A stretch of 64,000 nucleotides of DNA from Sulfuricella denitrificans skB26 (GTDB taxonomy: Bacteria; Pseudomonadota; Gammaproteobacteria; Burkholderiales; Sulfuricellaceae): contig NC_022357.1 in assembly GCF_000297055.2 (NCBI RefSeq), positions 3,006,501 to 3,070,500 of the forward strand, read 5' to 3'. The position numbers were made by a program, and so were the translations under genes. This document shows, one piece after another, positions 27,899-37,204 of the stretch; within the stretch, counting starts at the first letter, position 1, and each line of letters opens with the position of its first letter. The notes below the pieces were generated by a model that had not been told where the DNA came from, ran no database searches, and worked only from the letters and a program-made list of their open reading frames with translations.

Positions 27899-29119
27899 AT
27901 GAGTTACCGTATCCTCCATATCCTCGATCATTCCATCCCGCTGCACAGTGGCTACACCTTTCGTAGCGCTGCGATTCTGCGCGAGCAACGCGCATTAGGC
28001 TGGGCAACCTTCCACCTCACCAGCGAAAAGCAGGTCAATTGCGACGTGCTGGAAGAAGAGGTGGACGGGCTGCACTTCTATCGCACACCGAAGCATAACG
28101 GGCGATTAAGCCGGATGCCGGGGCTGAACCCGGTCGCGGTAATGCAAAGTTTGGCGCATCGGCTGAGCGAAGTGATTGCTATCGTGAAGCCAGATATTCT
28201 GCATGCGCATTCTCCAGTGTTGACCGCATTGCCAGCGCTGCGCGTGGGACATGCATTGGGCCTCCCGGTAGTGTACGAAGTGCGCGCATTCTGGGAAGAC
28301 GCAGCGGCAGATCACGGCACGGCCAAAGAAGGCAGCATGCGTTATCGCTTAACCCGCGCCATGGAAACCTACGCCTTCAAGCATGTCGATGCGGTCACCA
28401 CGATCTGCGAAGGCCTGCGTAGCGACATCGTCGCACGCGGCATTCCATCGAATAAGGTGACGGTGATTCCGAATGCAGTCGATATCGAAAAATTTTCTCT
28501 CGGTGGCGAGCCGGACCAGCAACTCAAAACGCAGCTTGGCCTGAGCGGTGTTCGGGTACTGGGTTTCATCGGTTCCTTTTACGCCTATGAGGGGCTGGAT
28601 CTATTGCTGGCCGCTTTCCCGAAAATCCTTGTGCAGGCCCCGGACGTGCGTATCCTGCTGGTAGGTGGCGGCCCACAAGAAGAAAGCCTGAAGCGGCAAG
28701 CCCATGCACTGGGCATCATGGACAAGGTCGTGTTCACTGGCCGCGTACCACACAGCGAAGTGAACCGATATTACGACCTGGTGGACGTGCTCGTCTATCC
28801 ACGCCACTCGATGCGTTTAACCGAATTGGTCACGCCGCTGAAGCCTTTAGAAGCGATGGCACAGGGCCGCTTATTTGTGGCCTCCGATGTGGGTGGCCAC
28901 AGAGAACTGATTCGAGATGGCGAAACGGGTGTGCTGTTTAAAGCCGAGTCTCAGGAAGATCTGGCAAGTAAAGTGATTGATTTGATTAACACACCCAAGC
29001 GCTGGCCCGCGATGAAAACCGCCGGGCGGCGCTTTGTCGAGACCGAGCGCAACTGGAAAGTATCCGTAGAGCGCTATCGTGACGTTTATAATCGCTCGAC
29101 CCGCAAGGCTGTGGAGTGA
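27899..29119 (+). CDS. Glycosyltransferase, GT4 type, exosortase A-associated
   Basis: The product has 406 aa. The N-terminus RILHILDHSIPLHSGYTFRS is the signature of the TIGR04063-like exosortase glycosyltransferase. The C-terminal GT-B half contains FIGSFYAYEGLDLLL and TELVTPLKPLEAMAQGR, with Glu in the donor-site position. It ends overlapping the next glycosyltransferase start (GTGA). Donor and acceptor unknown. Confidence 0.9.
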   Translation: MSYRILHILDHSIPLHSGYTFRSAAILREQRALGWATFHLTSEKQVNCDVLEEEVDGLHFYRTPKHNGRLSRMPGLNPVAVMQSLAHRLSEVIAIVKPDILHAHSPVLTALPALRVGHALGLPVVYEVRAFWEDAAADHGTAKEGSMRYRLTRAMETYAFKHVDAVTTICEGLRSDIVARGIPSNKVTVIPNAVDIEKFSLGGEPDQQLKTQLGLSGVRVLGFIGSFYAYEGLDLLLAAFPKILVQAPDVRILLVGGGPQEESLKRQAHALGIMDKVVFTGRVPHSEVNRYYDLVDVLVYPRHSMRLTELVTPLKPLEAMAQGRLFVASDVGGHRELIRDGETGVLFKAESQEDLASKVIDLINTPKRWPAMKTAGRRFVETERNWKVSVERYRDVYNRSTRKAVE

Positions 29120-30240
29120 CCGGGATGAGAATTCAGGATTTAAAAATTGCCCTCATCGGGCCACTGCCGCCACCTTCTGGCGGCATGGCCAATCAAACCC
29201 GGCAATTGGCCGGGCTGCTGGCGCAAGAAGGTATCGGCGTGGAACTGGTACAAGTCAACGCGCCCTACCGGCCACGCTGGATCGGCCAGATCAAAGGGCT
29301 GCGCGCCGTGTTTCGCCTGCTGCCGTATTTTATTCATCTATGGCGAGCATCAAGCCGCGCCGACTTGTTTCACATCATGGCCAACTCGGGTTGGTCCTGG
29401 CACTTGTTTGCGGCGCCGGCCATCTGGATCGCAAAAATTAAAAAAATCCCGGTTGTCGTTAACTACCGGGGGGGAGAAGCGGAAAGCTTTCTTACTCGCG
29501 CTCTGCGCTGGGTGAAGCCAAGTTTGGAGCGGACGGATATATTGATTGTGCCATCCGGGTTTCTCCAGGAAGTGTTTGGCCGCTTTGGTTTCACGACAAC
29601 TATCGTGCCGAATGTAATTAATCTAACGCGGTTTTCTCCAAGGATGCCATCTTCGAATAGCGCACAATGGCCGCATATCCTCGTTGCGCGCAACCTCGAA
29701 CCAATTTATGACAACACGAGCGCATTGCGTGCATTCCGAATTGTTAAAGATCGGTTGCCAAGCGCACGAATGACCATCGCAGGCTCAGGACCGGAGCGCG
29801 CCGCGCTCGAAGGCCTGGCGCGTGTTTTGAACATCGATACTGCCGTGCATTTCACCGGGCGAGTGGAAAATGAACACATGCCTGAACTCTATCGTTCAGC
29901 GGATGTGATGATCAATCCTAGCCTTGCCGACAATATGCCTATTTCCGTCCTGGAGGCGTTGGCGAGCGGCGTACCGATCGTCAGCACCAATGTGGGAGGG
30001 GTTCCTTTTCTGGTGGAAGACGGGCGAACCGCGCTGCTGATTCCGCCGGGCGACCCACAAGCCATGGCGCAAGCCTTGATACAAGTGTTGACCACACCGG
30101 ATCTTGCGCGGCGCCTGTCCGAAGCAGGCCTGGCAAGCGTCCAGCAATATACCTGGCAATGTGTGCGCGAGCGATTGTTCGGCGTGTATGCTCAACTGTG
30201 CACCATCGAAACAGCGCAAACCTCAGCGGAGAGCCCGTGA
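29116..30240 (+). CDS. Glycosyltransferase, GT4 type
   Basis: The product has 374 aa from GTG 29116, which overlaps the previous stop and has aagg 8 bases upstream; ATG 29125 is a near alternative. The N-terminal domain opens with IALIGPLPPPSGGMANQTRQL. The GT4 donor motif is NPSLADNMPISVLEALASGVPIV (about 270-292). A hydrophobic patch at about 95-115 suggests membrane contact. It precedes the adenylate-forming enzyme with a 4-bp overlap. Sugar specificity unknown. Confidence 0.88.
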   Translation: MTGMRIQDLKIALIGPLPPPSGGMANQTRQLAGLLAQEGIGVELVQVNAPYRPRWIGQIKGLRAVFRLLPYFIHLWRASSRADLFHIMANSGWSWHLFAAPAIWIAKIKKIPVVVNYRGGEAESFLTRALRWVKPSLERTDILIVPSGFLQEVFGRFGFTTTIVPNVINLTRFSPRMPSSNSAQWPHILVARNLEPIYDNTSALRAFRIVKDRLPSARMTIAGSGPERAALEGLARVLNIDTAVHFTGRVENEHMPELYRSADVMINPSLADNMPISVLEALASGVPIVSTNVGGVPFLVEDGRTALLIPPGDPQAMAQALIQVLTTPDLARRLSEAGLASVQQYTWQCVRERLFGVYAQLCTIETAQTSAESP

Positions 30241-31637
30241 GCCCATTGTCGATAAACGCCATGATAGGCAGTTCTATCTACCGTTTGCAGGAGCACCTTC
30301 TGCATCGACCGACGTTTGCTTATTTGCATGAACTGGAGCGCTCGCAATGGCTATCGCGTCCAGAAATAGAGCAGCTTCAGTTGCAAAAACTTCAAGGACT
30401 GCTGAACGTAGCGGCACAACATTGCCCCTGGCATGCGGCGCGCATTCAAGCAGCCGGACTCGACCTATCATGTCCGTTAACGCTTGCCAGCCTCCGAAAA
30501 CTGCCCACCATGGACAAAGCCGATGCGGCAGCCAACCGCGACCAGTTGGTTTGGCATGGTGCACCAGGTGGTACGTTTCGCTACAACACTGGCGGCTCGA
30601 GCGGCAAACCGTTGATCTTTTTTTACGGTCGGCAGCGGCAGGCTTCCGATGCGGCGGGCAGGATGCGTGCCCGCCGCTGGTGGGGCGTGGAGCCGGGTGA
30701 GCGTGAAGTGTATTTATGGGGTGCACCGGTCGAACTCAATAAAACAGATCGCATCAAAACCTTGCGCGATCGTTTGGTGAATCAGATGGTGCTGAACGCA
30801 TTCGATATGTCACCCGTGCGGATGGATACTTACATCCAGGCAATTCAATCCTGGCAGCCTCGGTGCCTTTACGGCTACGCCAGTTCGGTGGCCTTGCTAG
30901 CTGCGCATGCGAAGGAACGTAATATGCGCTTCAAGCTACCCAAATTGCGGGTAGTGTGCACTACGGGTGAGCCGCTTTTCCCCCATCAGCGGTCACTTAT
31001 TCAGGAAGTGTTTGGCGTGCCAGTGGCCAATGAATTTGGCAGCCGCGACATCGGCTTCACCGCCCACGAAACGCCGCACGGACAAATGCTGCTGATCAGC
31101 GAAAGCATTCTGCTGGAGGTGCACGACCCTCAAGGTCAGCCAGTCAAGCCGGGGGAAGCAGGTGAAGCGGTCATAAGCGGGTTGTGTTCCGAGGCGCAAC
31201 CTTTCATCCGCTATCGCACCGGTGACATGGTGCGGATGAGCGAAGAACCATGCCGCGATGGGCGTGGCCTGCATGTTATCTCCGAAGTAGTAGGACGCAG
31301 CACGGATTTTCTGGTAAAAAGTGATGGCACCATCATGCACGCGCTGGCCGGCATTTATGTGCTGCGCGCCATAGAAGGTGTGGCTGAATTCAAGCTGATA
31401 CAGCACGAACTGCGCGATTTGGAAGTGTTAGTAGTTCGGAACACGAGCTGGCGTAAAGAAGCTCTACGCAACATCGAAATTGAGCTGAAAGAACGAATGG
31501 GAGAAGATGTGAATATCCGAATTCAACTCGTGGACAACATCGCACCTGAGGCATCCGGCAAACATCGCTATGTCGTCAGCCATGTATCACTTGCCGGTGG
31601 GTTAGGTATCGCCACATCGGACGGCGCCGCGAACTGA
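30237..31637 (+). CDS. Adenylate-forming enzyme of the phenylacetate-CoA ligase (PaaK/CapK) family
   Basis: The product has 466 aa from the GTG at 30237 (gcggagag upstream, overlapping the previous stop); ATG 30261 is an alternative, and the frame open from 30159 overlaps the previous gene too far. Core motifs of the ANL superfamily are present: YNTGGSSGKPL (phosphate loop), CTTGEPLFP, NEFGSRDIGF and YRTGDMVRM. Homologues are common in capsule and exopolysaccharide loci (CapK-like), where they are suspected to activate an acyl group for glycan decoration. The following toroid and formyltransferase-like genes are coupled to it. Acyl substrate unknown. Confidence 0.85.
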   Translation: MSPLSINAMIGSSIYRLQEHLLHRPTFAYLHELERSQWLSRPEIEQLQLQKLQGLLNVAAQHCPWHAARIQAAGLDLSCPLTLASLRKLPTMDKADAAANRDQLVWHGAPGGTFRYNTGGSSGKPLIFFYGRQRQASDAAGRMRARRWWGVEPGEREVYLWGAPVELNKTDRIKTLRDRLVNQMVLNAFDMSPVRMDTYIQAIQSWQPRCLYGYASSVALLAAHAKERNMRFKLPKLRVVCTTGEPLFPHQRSLIQEVFGVPVANEFGSRDIGFTAHETPHGQMLLISESILLEVHDPQGQPVKPGEAGEAVISGLCSEAQPFIRYRTGDMVRMSEEPCRDGRGLHVISEVVGRSTDFLVKSDGTIMHALAGIYVLRAIEGVAEFKLIQHELRDLEVLVVRNTSWRKEALRNIEIELKERMGEDVNIRIQLVDNIAPEASGKHRYVVSHVSLAGGLGIATSDGAAN

Positions 31638-32875
31638 TGAGGGGCGGAGTGAATCTTGCAACCCTGTTAAGCTTGCCGTTCCGCTTTAAACCCTGGCGAC
31701 CGCGCCACCTTCGTCTCATCATGAATGATCTGATGCGACCGGCCGCGGAAAAACCGCGCTCGCACCAGATGCATCTTGTCGGTGTCATTGATTGGCTATG
31801 TCGCGCACAGGATGTGCGCGAGAACCAGTTGGATGCGGGAGGCGTTTCTGCCGGCTGGAGTTTTGAGGATGGCTGGCTGCCGAGCTATCCCGAGACAACC
31901 GGCTACATCATTGAGACCTTTTTGGCTGCGGCAAATATCCTTGACCGGCCGGAATTGGTGTCGCGAGCCCAGCGCATGATCGATTGGGAACTTTCAATTC
32001 AGCTGCAAGATGGGGCTTTCCCTGGGCATTTCGGTGAGGCCGGCAGCCAACCCGTTATTTTCAATACCGGGCAGATCATGCATGGCATGCTCGCCGGTTA
32101 CCTGCTGCTGGGCCGTAAGGAATGCCTGGAAGCCGCCGTCAAAGCCGGCTGGTGGCTGACACGACAGCAAGAAGCCGATGGCTGCTGGCGGCGCTTCGAA
32201 CACAATGACGTTCCACACGTATACAACACCCGTGGCACTTGGGCGCTGCTCGCCACAGGCCTCATCGCAAATGAACGGGAACTGACACAGGCGGCACGGC
32301 GCAACCTCGACTGGGCGCTTACCCAGCAGACCCAATCCGGCTGGTTTTCCACCAATGCCTTTACCTCCGACAAAGCCCCCTTTACACACACCATCGCCTA
32401 TGCGATTCGGGGCTTTCTGGAAAGCGGCGTACTGCTGGGAGATGAACGTTACCTGTCGGCTGCGCTTGTCGCTGCTCGCGGCATGGCACGCGCCCAGCGC
32501 GCAGATGGCTGGCTCGCAGGCACTTATGCCGACAACTGGGAACCGCGCGCAACCTATAGCTGCCTTACCGGCGTAGCTCAGATGAGCCTCAACTGGACGC
32601 GTCTGGCGCAAGATGGCGGCGCGCCCGAACTGCGTGAGCATGCACGGCGCGCAATCGAATACGTAAAGCGCACCCAACGCCTCGATGATGCGGATAATGC
32701 CGTTAAAGGCGGCATTGCCGGATCCTCTCCCATTTGGGGGGATTATTCCCGCTTCGAATATCCCAACTGGGCAGCGAAGTTTTTCGCCGATGCGCTGATG
32801 ATGGACATGAAGGATGAGGCAATTCCGCCTGTTGCCACTCGGTTGGCTAATCAGGGAGCGCAGAGCCATGGCTGA
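31637..32875 (+). CDS. Alpha/alpha-toroid (prenyltransferase/terpenoid-cyclase-like fold) protein of unknown function, copy 1
   Basis: The product has 412 aa and starts on the last base of the previous stop. It is built from helical-pair repeats with recurrent Trp/Gly motifs (WLPSYPETTGYI, FNTGQIMHGMLAGY, QEADGCWRR, WALLATGL, QRADGWLAGTY), suggesting an (alpha/alpha)6 barrel. No signal peptide is evident. Such folds occur in uronyl hydrolases, lyases, C5-epimerase catalytic domains and terpene cyclases, and I cannot choose between them. A shorter relative at 50104-51042 shares YPE-TGY and the TGQIM motif. Context: between an adenylate-forming enzyme and a formyltransferase-like protein. Confidence 0.65.
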   Translation: MRGGVNLATLLSLPFRFKPWRPRHLRLIMNDLMRPAAEKPRSHQMHLVGVIDWLCRAQDVRENQLDAGGVSAGWSFEDGWLPSYPETTGYIIETFLAAANILDRPELVSRAQRMIDWELSIQLQDGAFPGHFGEAGSQPVIFNTGQIMHGMLAGYLLLGRKECLEAAVKAGWWLTRQQEADGCWRRFEHNDVPHVYNTRGTWALLATGLIANERELTQAARRNLDWALTQQTQSGWFSTNAFTSDKAPFTHTIAYAIRGFLESGVLLGDERYLSAALVAARGMARAQRADGWLAGTYADNWEPRATYSCLTGVAQMSLNWTRLAQDGGAPELREHARRAIEYVKRTQRLDDADNAVKGGIAGSSPIWGDYSRFEYPNWAAKFFADALMMDMKDEAIPPVATRLANQGAQSHG

Positions 32876-33689
32876 CTTATCCGTCATGGTGCTGTGCGGC
32901 CGCTCTCCGCGGCACCTTTATGTGGCGAACCGGTTATGCGGCGCGGCGAATGTAGTTGCCATTGTCCAGGAGGCAGGCAGCCACTGGACGACGAAAAAAG
33001 TCCTGAAGTTGCTGCGACCGGATAATCTATGGCGCAAGGTATGGCGCTGGTTGCGTGATCGCAGACGATATACCGGCGGGGGTGAAGGAAAATTTTTCTT
33101 TGGTGAAACGGGGCCTCGTCTGGCACGGGCGGATCTGGTCACCGAAGTGCCTCACATCAACCATCCCGATGTCGTCGAACTGGCGCGTCGCTTGCAGCCA
33201 GATGTGATTGCGGTATTTGGCACCTCGCTGATCCGCGGCCCTTTGCTTGACATGGGGCTAATCGGCATCATGAATTTGCACGGCGGTCTTTCACCTGAAT
33301 ATCGCGGTGCAGATTGCACATTCTGGGCCCTATACAATGGCGAGCCGGAGAAAGTCGGCTGCACGCTACACTTCATCGATCCGGGCATCGACACCGGCAG
33401 GCTCATCGCCCATGTCTGCCCGGAAGTACATGCAGGTGATGATGAGTTGAATCTGTTCTGGCGCAGCGTTCGTGACAGCGCTGAGATCTACGCAGAAGCA
33501 CTGGCCCGTTTAGCCCAGGGCGAGCCTCTGGGTGCGCAGCAGCCAGGCAAGGGTAAGCTTTACCAGGTAAAAGATCGCAGATGGCATCATGAGCGACAAG
33601 TGGCCGAGCATTTACGCAAAGGACTCCTGCGGGACGTCCAATTACCAAAACGCGTAACCTGGTTCAATGCAGGGGAAAAAACAGCATGA
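32868..33689 (+). CDS. Formyltransferase-family protein (methionyl-tRNA/sugar N-formyltransferase fold)
   Basis: The product has 273 aa from the ATG at 32868, inside the last codons of the toroid gene, with agggag upstream. The catalytic motif MNLHGGLSPEYRGADCTFWA carries the Asn and His of the N-H-D triad, and FIDPGIDTGRLI supplies the Asp. These enzymes use N10-formyl-tetrahydrofolate. In a glycan operon the likely acceptor is an amino-sugar, as in bacterial sugar N-formyltransferases, but no amino-sugar aminotransferase is nearby. The ligase-like gene follows with a 4-bp overlap. Confidence 0.8.
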   Translation: MADLSVMVLCGRSPRHLYVANRLCGAANVVAIVQEAGSHWTTKKVLKLLRPDNLWRKVWRWLRDRRRYTGGGEGKFFFGETGPRLARADLVTEVPHINHPDVVELARRLQPDVIAVFGTSLIRGPLLDMGLIGIMNLHGGLSPEYRGADCTFWALYNGEPEKVGCTLHFIDPGIDTGRLIAHVCPEVHAGDDELNLFWRSVRDSAEIYAEALARLAQGEPLGAQQPGKGKLYQVKDRRWHHERQVAEHLRKGLLRDVQLPKRVTWFNAGEKTA

Positions 33690-35014
33690 GGGATATCTTT
33701 GTCACCGTTGTCGTGTTTGGCGCCCTGGTGCTAGTCTTCAAGCATCCTCACTACGGAATCTATCTGTGGTCCTGGCTCAGCTACATGAACCCCCACAAGC
33801 TGGCATGGGGATTTGCGACCACTATCCCATTCGCGTTCATGACCGCATTGACCACCTTGACGGTTTACCTGCTCTCAAAAGAACCCAAGCGCCTTCCGTG
33901 GACTCCGGAAACCATCCTGTTGCTCCTTTTTCTGGGCTGGGTGACATTTACTACTTTCTTCGCATTTTACCCACAATCAGCTTGGGAGGAGTGGGATAAG
34001 GTCTTGAAGATCCAGATCATGACACTGCTGACTGCGATGTTGATAACAGACCGAAAACGCATGGACGGCCTGGTATGGGTGATCGCGCTCTCGCTTGCAT
34101 TTTACGGAGTCAAAGGTGGAATTTTTACCATTTTGAATGGCGGCATATATCACGTGCAGGGTCCGGCAACCACTTTCATTGCCGGAAGCAACGAGATAGG
34201 GTTGGCACTGATCATGACGGTTCCATTGCTTCGGTACCTGCACCTGCAGTCACAGAACAAGCTGATTCGGTTGGGGTTGGCGGCCAGTATGGTACTAACC
34301 GGGCTGGCCGCAATCGGATCGCAATCACGCGGGGCTCTGCTGGCTGCAGCCGCCATGGGCGGTCTGCTCTGGTTAAAAAGCCGCAACAAGGTGACCACAG
34401 CGTTCTATATCATCGCGGCAATCATCTTGATCGCGTCGATCATGCCCCAGGAATATTGGGACCGCATGCACACCATCCAAAACTATCAGGAGGACGCCTC
34501 GGCAATGGGTCGCATCAATGCCTGGCACACCGCCATTAACGTGGCAAAGTCTCGCATCACCGGAGGGGGGTTCGAAGCCTTCCAAGGCCCGACTTTCCTT
34601 CTGTACGCCCCAGACCCCGATAACGTGCACGATGTGCATAGCATCTACTTCGAAGTCCTGGGTGAGCATGGCTTTATTGGCTTTGGCTTATTCGTGCTCA
34701 TTGGGCTGACCGCATGGCGGACGGGAAGCAAAGTTATCCGGAAATGTCAAAATGATCCGGACCAGAAGTGGGCAGCTGACTTGGCAGCCATGACTCAGGT
34801 GAGCATGGTTGGCTATGCGACGGGGGGCGCGTTTCTTGGCCTTGCGTATTTTGATTACTACTACCATTTGGTAATTATTCTGGTGCTGACATACCAGATT
34901 GCTGTCAAGAACACTTGGGGAACGCTGGAGATGGACAACCTGACTGATTCCGACGTAGTTCAGGCTATGCCCCAGAGAATCCTCGCTCAAAAGCAGCGCA
35001 TCCGCCTGCCATAA
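33686..35014 (+). CDS. O-antigen ligase-like polymerase, exosortase A-associated
   Basis: The product has 442 aa, polytopic with about 10-12 membrane helices. The opening MRDIFVTVVVFGALVLVFKHPHYGIYLW segment and SYMNPHKLAWGF match the TIGR03097-like putative O-glycosylation ligases of exosortase systems. The Wzy/WaaL-type periplasmic loop lies at about 265-325 (RINAWHTAINVAK, DVHSIYFEVLGEHG). It could polymerise repeat units or ligate glycan to protein. It overlaps the formyltransferase-like gene by 4 bp and precedes a sulfotransferase. Confidence 0.9.
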   Translation: MRDIFVTVVVFGALVLVFKHPHYGIYLWSWLSYMNPHKLAWGFATTIPFAFMTALTTLTVYLLSKEPKRLPWTPETILLLLFLGWVTFTTFFAFYPQSAWEEWDKVLKIQIMTLLTAMLITDRKRMDGLVWVIALSLAFYGVKGGIFTILNGGIYHVQGPATTFIAGSNEIGLALIMTVPLLRYLHLQSQNKLIRLGLAASMVLTGLAAIGSQSRGALLAAAAMGGLLWLKSRNKVTTAFYIIAAIILIASIMPQEYWDRMHTIQNYQEDASAMGRINAWHTAINVAKSRITGGGFEAFQGPTFLLYAPDPDNVHDVHSIYFEVLGEHGFIGFGLFVLIGLTAWRTGSKVIRKCQNDPDQKWAADLAAMTQVSMVGYATGGAFLGLAYFDYYYHLVIILVLTYQIAVKNTWGTLEMDNLTDSDVVQAMPQRILAQKQRIRLP

Positions 35015-35068
35015 TGGATACAGAGGCTAGCGGTGTCAGCTAACTAAAACGGTGAAGGGAAACCGGAT

Positions 35069-35992
35069 TTGAGATATTTCTGGCTTAAAGTTGATAAAAC
35101 CCTACGCCATCACGGCCAACAAGTGCTACGCGGCCTGCGGAGTTTATGGTGGGATATTGCTCGCACCGGACCGGACCGGCCGATCTTCGTAATTGGCTGT
35201 AGCCGTGCCGGCACCACCATGCTGTATAAAACATTAGCTGCTTCCCCCGAATTGGGTTCACTGAATCGGGAGACCCATGATTTTTGGGTCGCGTTACATC
35301 CGTTGGCGGAAAAAAATTGGGACACACATGCACTTTCGGCCCAAGATGCGACGCCCAAGGACCGAAAAGTGGTGGCCCGCTATTTTTACGCTTGGAGTGG
35401 CAATTCGCGCTGGATCGACAAAAACAATCAAAATGGCTTGTGCGTGCCTTATTTGCAGGCACTTTTCCCCGAAGCCATCTTCGTCTATATCAAGCGCAGC
35501 CCGGGAGACAACATCAATTCACTTATCGAAGGCTGGGGCAAGGAAGGCAAATATTCCACCTGGTCGGACGATCTTCCTGCGCGAGTAGAAATAGATGGCG
35601 GGCGATATACCAAGTGGTGTTTTTTCCTGACCGACGGTTGGCGCCAATATCTCAAAGCGCCGGTAGAAGAGGTGGCCGCGTTTCAGTATCGCGCCATAAA
35701 TGAGGCCATCATGGCGGCTAAGGCAACGGTACCCGCGGATAAATGGATAGAAGTTTTTTATGAAGACCTGGTGCGCGATCCCGTCGCAGGTTTCCGCGCC
35801 ATTTTCCAATCCTGTCAACTGCAATTCGATACACCGATAGAAAGCCTATGCCGCAATGTGCTGGAAACGCCCTACGACGCATTTGGCGAAATACGGATCG
35901 ACAAGTGGCGGGACGGTCGTAACCGCGAACGAGTGGAGCGTGTACTGCCGCTGGTACGGGCAACAGCTCTGCAAATGGGTTACCCAAACTAA
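35069..35992 (+). CDS. Sulfotransferase-family protein, copy 1
   Basis: The product has 307 aa from a TTG start at 35069 with gaaggg upstream. The 5'-phosphosulfate loop is GCSRAGTTML (about 47-56) and the 3'-phosphate motif is YIKRSPGDNINSL. It is predicted to transfer sulfate from PAPS to a glycan or carrier-linked acceptor. An APS kinase is encoded at 60860-62422, and a second sulfotransferase at 47050-47973. It is not close to aryl or Stf0 types by eye. Acceptor unknown. Confidence 0.8.
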   Translation: MRYFWLKVDKTLRHHGQQVLRGLRSLWWDIARTGPDRPIFVIGCSRAGTTMLYKTLAASPELGSLNRETHDFWVALHPLAEKNWDTHALSAQDATPKDRKVVARYFYAWSGNSRWIDKNNQNGLCVPYLQALFPEAIFVYIKRSPGDNINSLIEGWGKEGKYSTWSDDLPARVEIDGGRYTKWCFFLTDGWRQYLKAPVEEVAAFQYRAINEAIMAAKATVPADKWIEVFYEDLVRDPVAGFRAIFQSCQLQFDTPIESLCRNVLETPYDAFGEIRIDKWRDGRNRERVERVLPLVRATALQMGYPN

Positions 35993-36001
35993 CACATCGA
36001 T

Positions 36002-37204
36002 ATGCTGAGCTACCTCACTTTTTTTTTGATTCTGGTTTGGGGCGGCCTGATCGGTTTTTATGCAATGGATTTGCGTCGCAGTTGGCGTGAGCCGGTGTTG
36101 CGTTATCCGGTGGTGATCTTCGAAAGCGATGACTGGGGTGCCGGCCCGCTTGATCAAGCGAAAGCTTTAGAAAACTTGCGCGAAATATTGGCGCGTTTTA
36201 AAGACAGGGAAGGACAAACACCCGTCGCTACTCTCGGCGTTATTCTGGCAACAGCCGATACCCGGCGCATAAGAGACGCCGGAGGAGCTGAGTATTTTTC
36301 AACCAATTTGGCTATGCCGTTTTATGCCCCATTGCGTGAGGTGATGGCGGCGGGTGTGCAACAAGGCGTATTTGCGCTGCATCTCCACGGCATGGAACAT
36401 TACTGGCCTCAATCGCTCATGCAGGCAGCAGTGACAGACGCGAGCGTTCGCGACTGGTTGCAAAGCGATGGCATTCCTGCCACGGAATCCCTGCCCTCGC
36501 CTCTACAGGCACGCTGGACGGACGCAAGCGTACTACCCTCGCGCACACTGGCTAGCGAGGCGCTATGCACGGCCATCACTGAGGAAACCCACTTATTCGG
36601 CGCATGTTTCAAAATACGGCCGCGCGTGGCCGTAGCGACCACCTTCGTCTGGACGGAAGAAGTGGAAGCAGCATGGTCCAACGAGGGTATTGACGTCATC
36701 ATCACGCCCGGCGCCCGCTACACCCGCCGAGAAGCAACAGGAAAGCCCGGGGGTGAGGACAAACGAATAGTAAACGGCGAGCTGAGTAACAGCGGGCAAA
36801 TTTATCTGGTACGAGATGTATATTTCGAGCCCATGCTGGGACATACACCGGAGCGGCTGGTGAGCGATGCCAGGGAGCACCTGCGTCTTGGGAGGCCGTG
36901 TCTGGTGGAAATGCATCGCTTCAATTTCATTGGCACAATGGAGAAGTGCGATGCAAGTTTGCTTGTTTTGGAGGCTGCCCTGAAGCAACTGCAAAGCGCT
37001 TTTCCAGAGATACGCTTCATGACCAGTTTAGCGCTGGCTAACGCGATGCAAACAAAAATTCCGGCACTGGTGGAAGCAAACTTAATCCCGCGATTTCGAA
37101 TCTGGTTGCGGCGCATCGAACAAATACGCGGTTTTGCCAAGCTGACCAAAATAAGTGGCCTCGCCGTGCCCTTGTGGATGCTGAGTAAGGTGCTAGGGGC
37201 ATAA
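36002..37204 (+). CDS. Membrane-anchored NodB-like polysaccharide deacetylase-fold protein
   Basis: The product has 400 aa. One N-terminal membrane helix (about 4-24) is followed by a periplasmic or cytoplasmic domain. PVVIFESDDWGAG resembles NodB motif 1 with paired Asp, and FALHLHGMEHYW offers the HxxxH metal motif. ATTFVWTEEVEAAW and LVEMHRFNF are further conserved-looking patches. It is divergent from the XrtA deacetylase at 20054 and could be a deacetylase or another metal-dependent carbohydrate enzyme. It ends one base before the next GT2 gene. Confidence 0.65.
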   Translation: MLSYLTFFLILVWGGLIGFYAMDLRRSWREPVLRYPVVIFESDDWGAGPLDQAKALENLREILARFKDREGQTPVATLGVILATADTRRIRDAGGAEYFSTNLAMPFYAPLREVMAAGVQQGVFALHLHGMEHYWPQSLMQAAVTDASVRDWLQSDGIPATESLPSPLQARWTDASVLPSRTLASEALCTAITEETHLFGACFKIRPRVAVATTFVWTEEVEAAWSNEGIDVIITPGARYTRREATGKPGGEDKRIVNGELSNSGQIYLVRDVYFEPMLGHTPERLVSDAREHLRLGRPCLVEMHRFNFIGTMEKCDASLLVLEAALKQLQSAFPEIRFMTSLALANAMQTKIPALVEANLIPRFRIWLRRIEQIRGFAKLTKISGLAVPLWMLSKVLGA

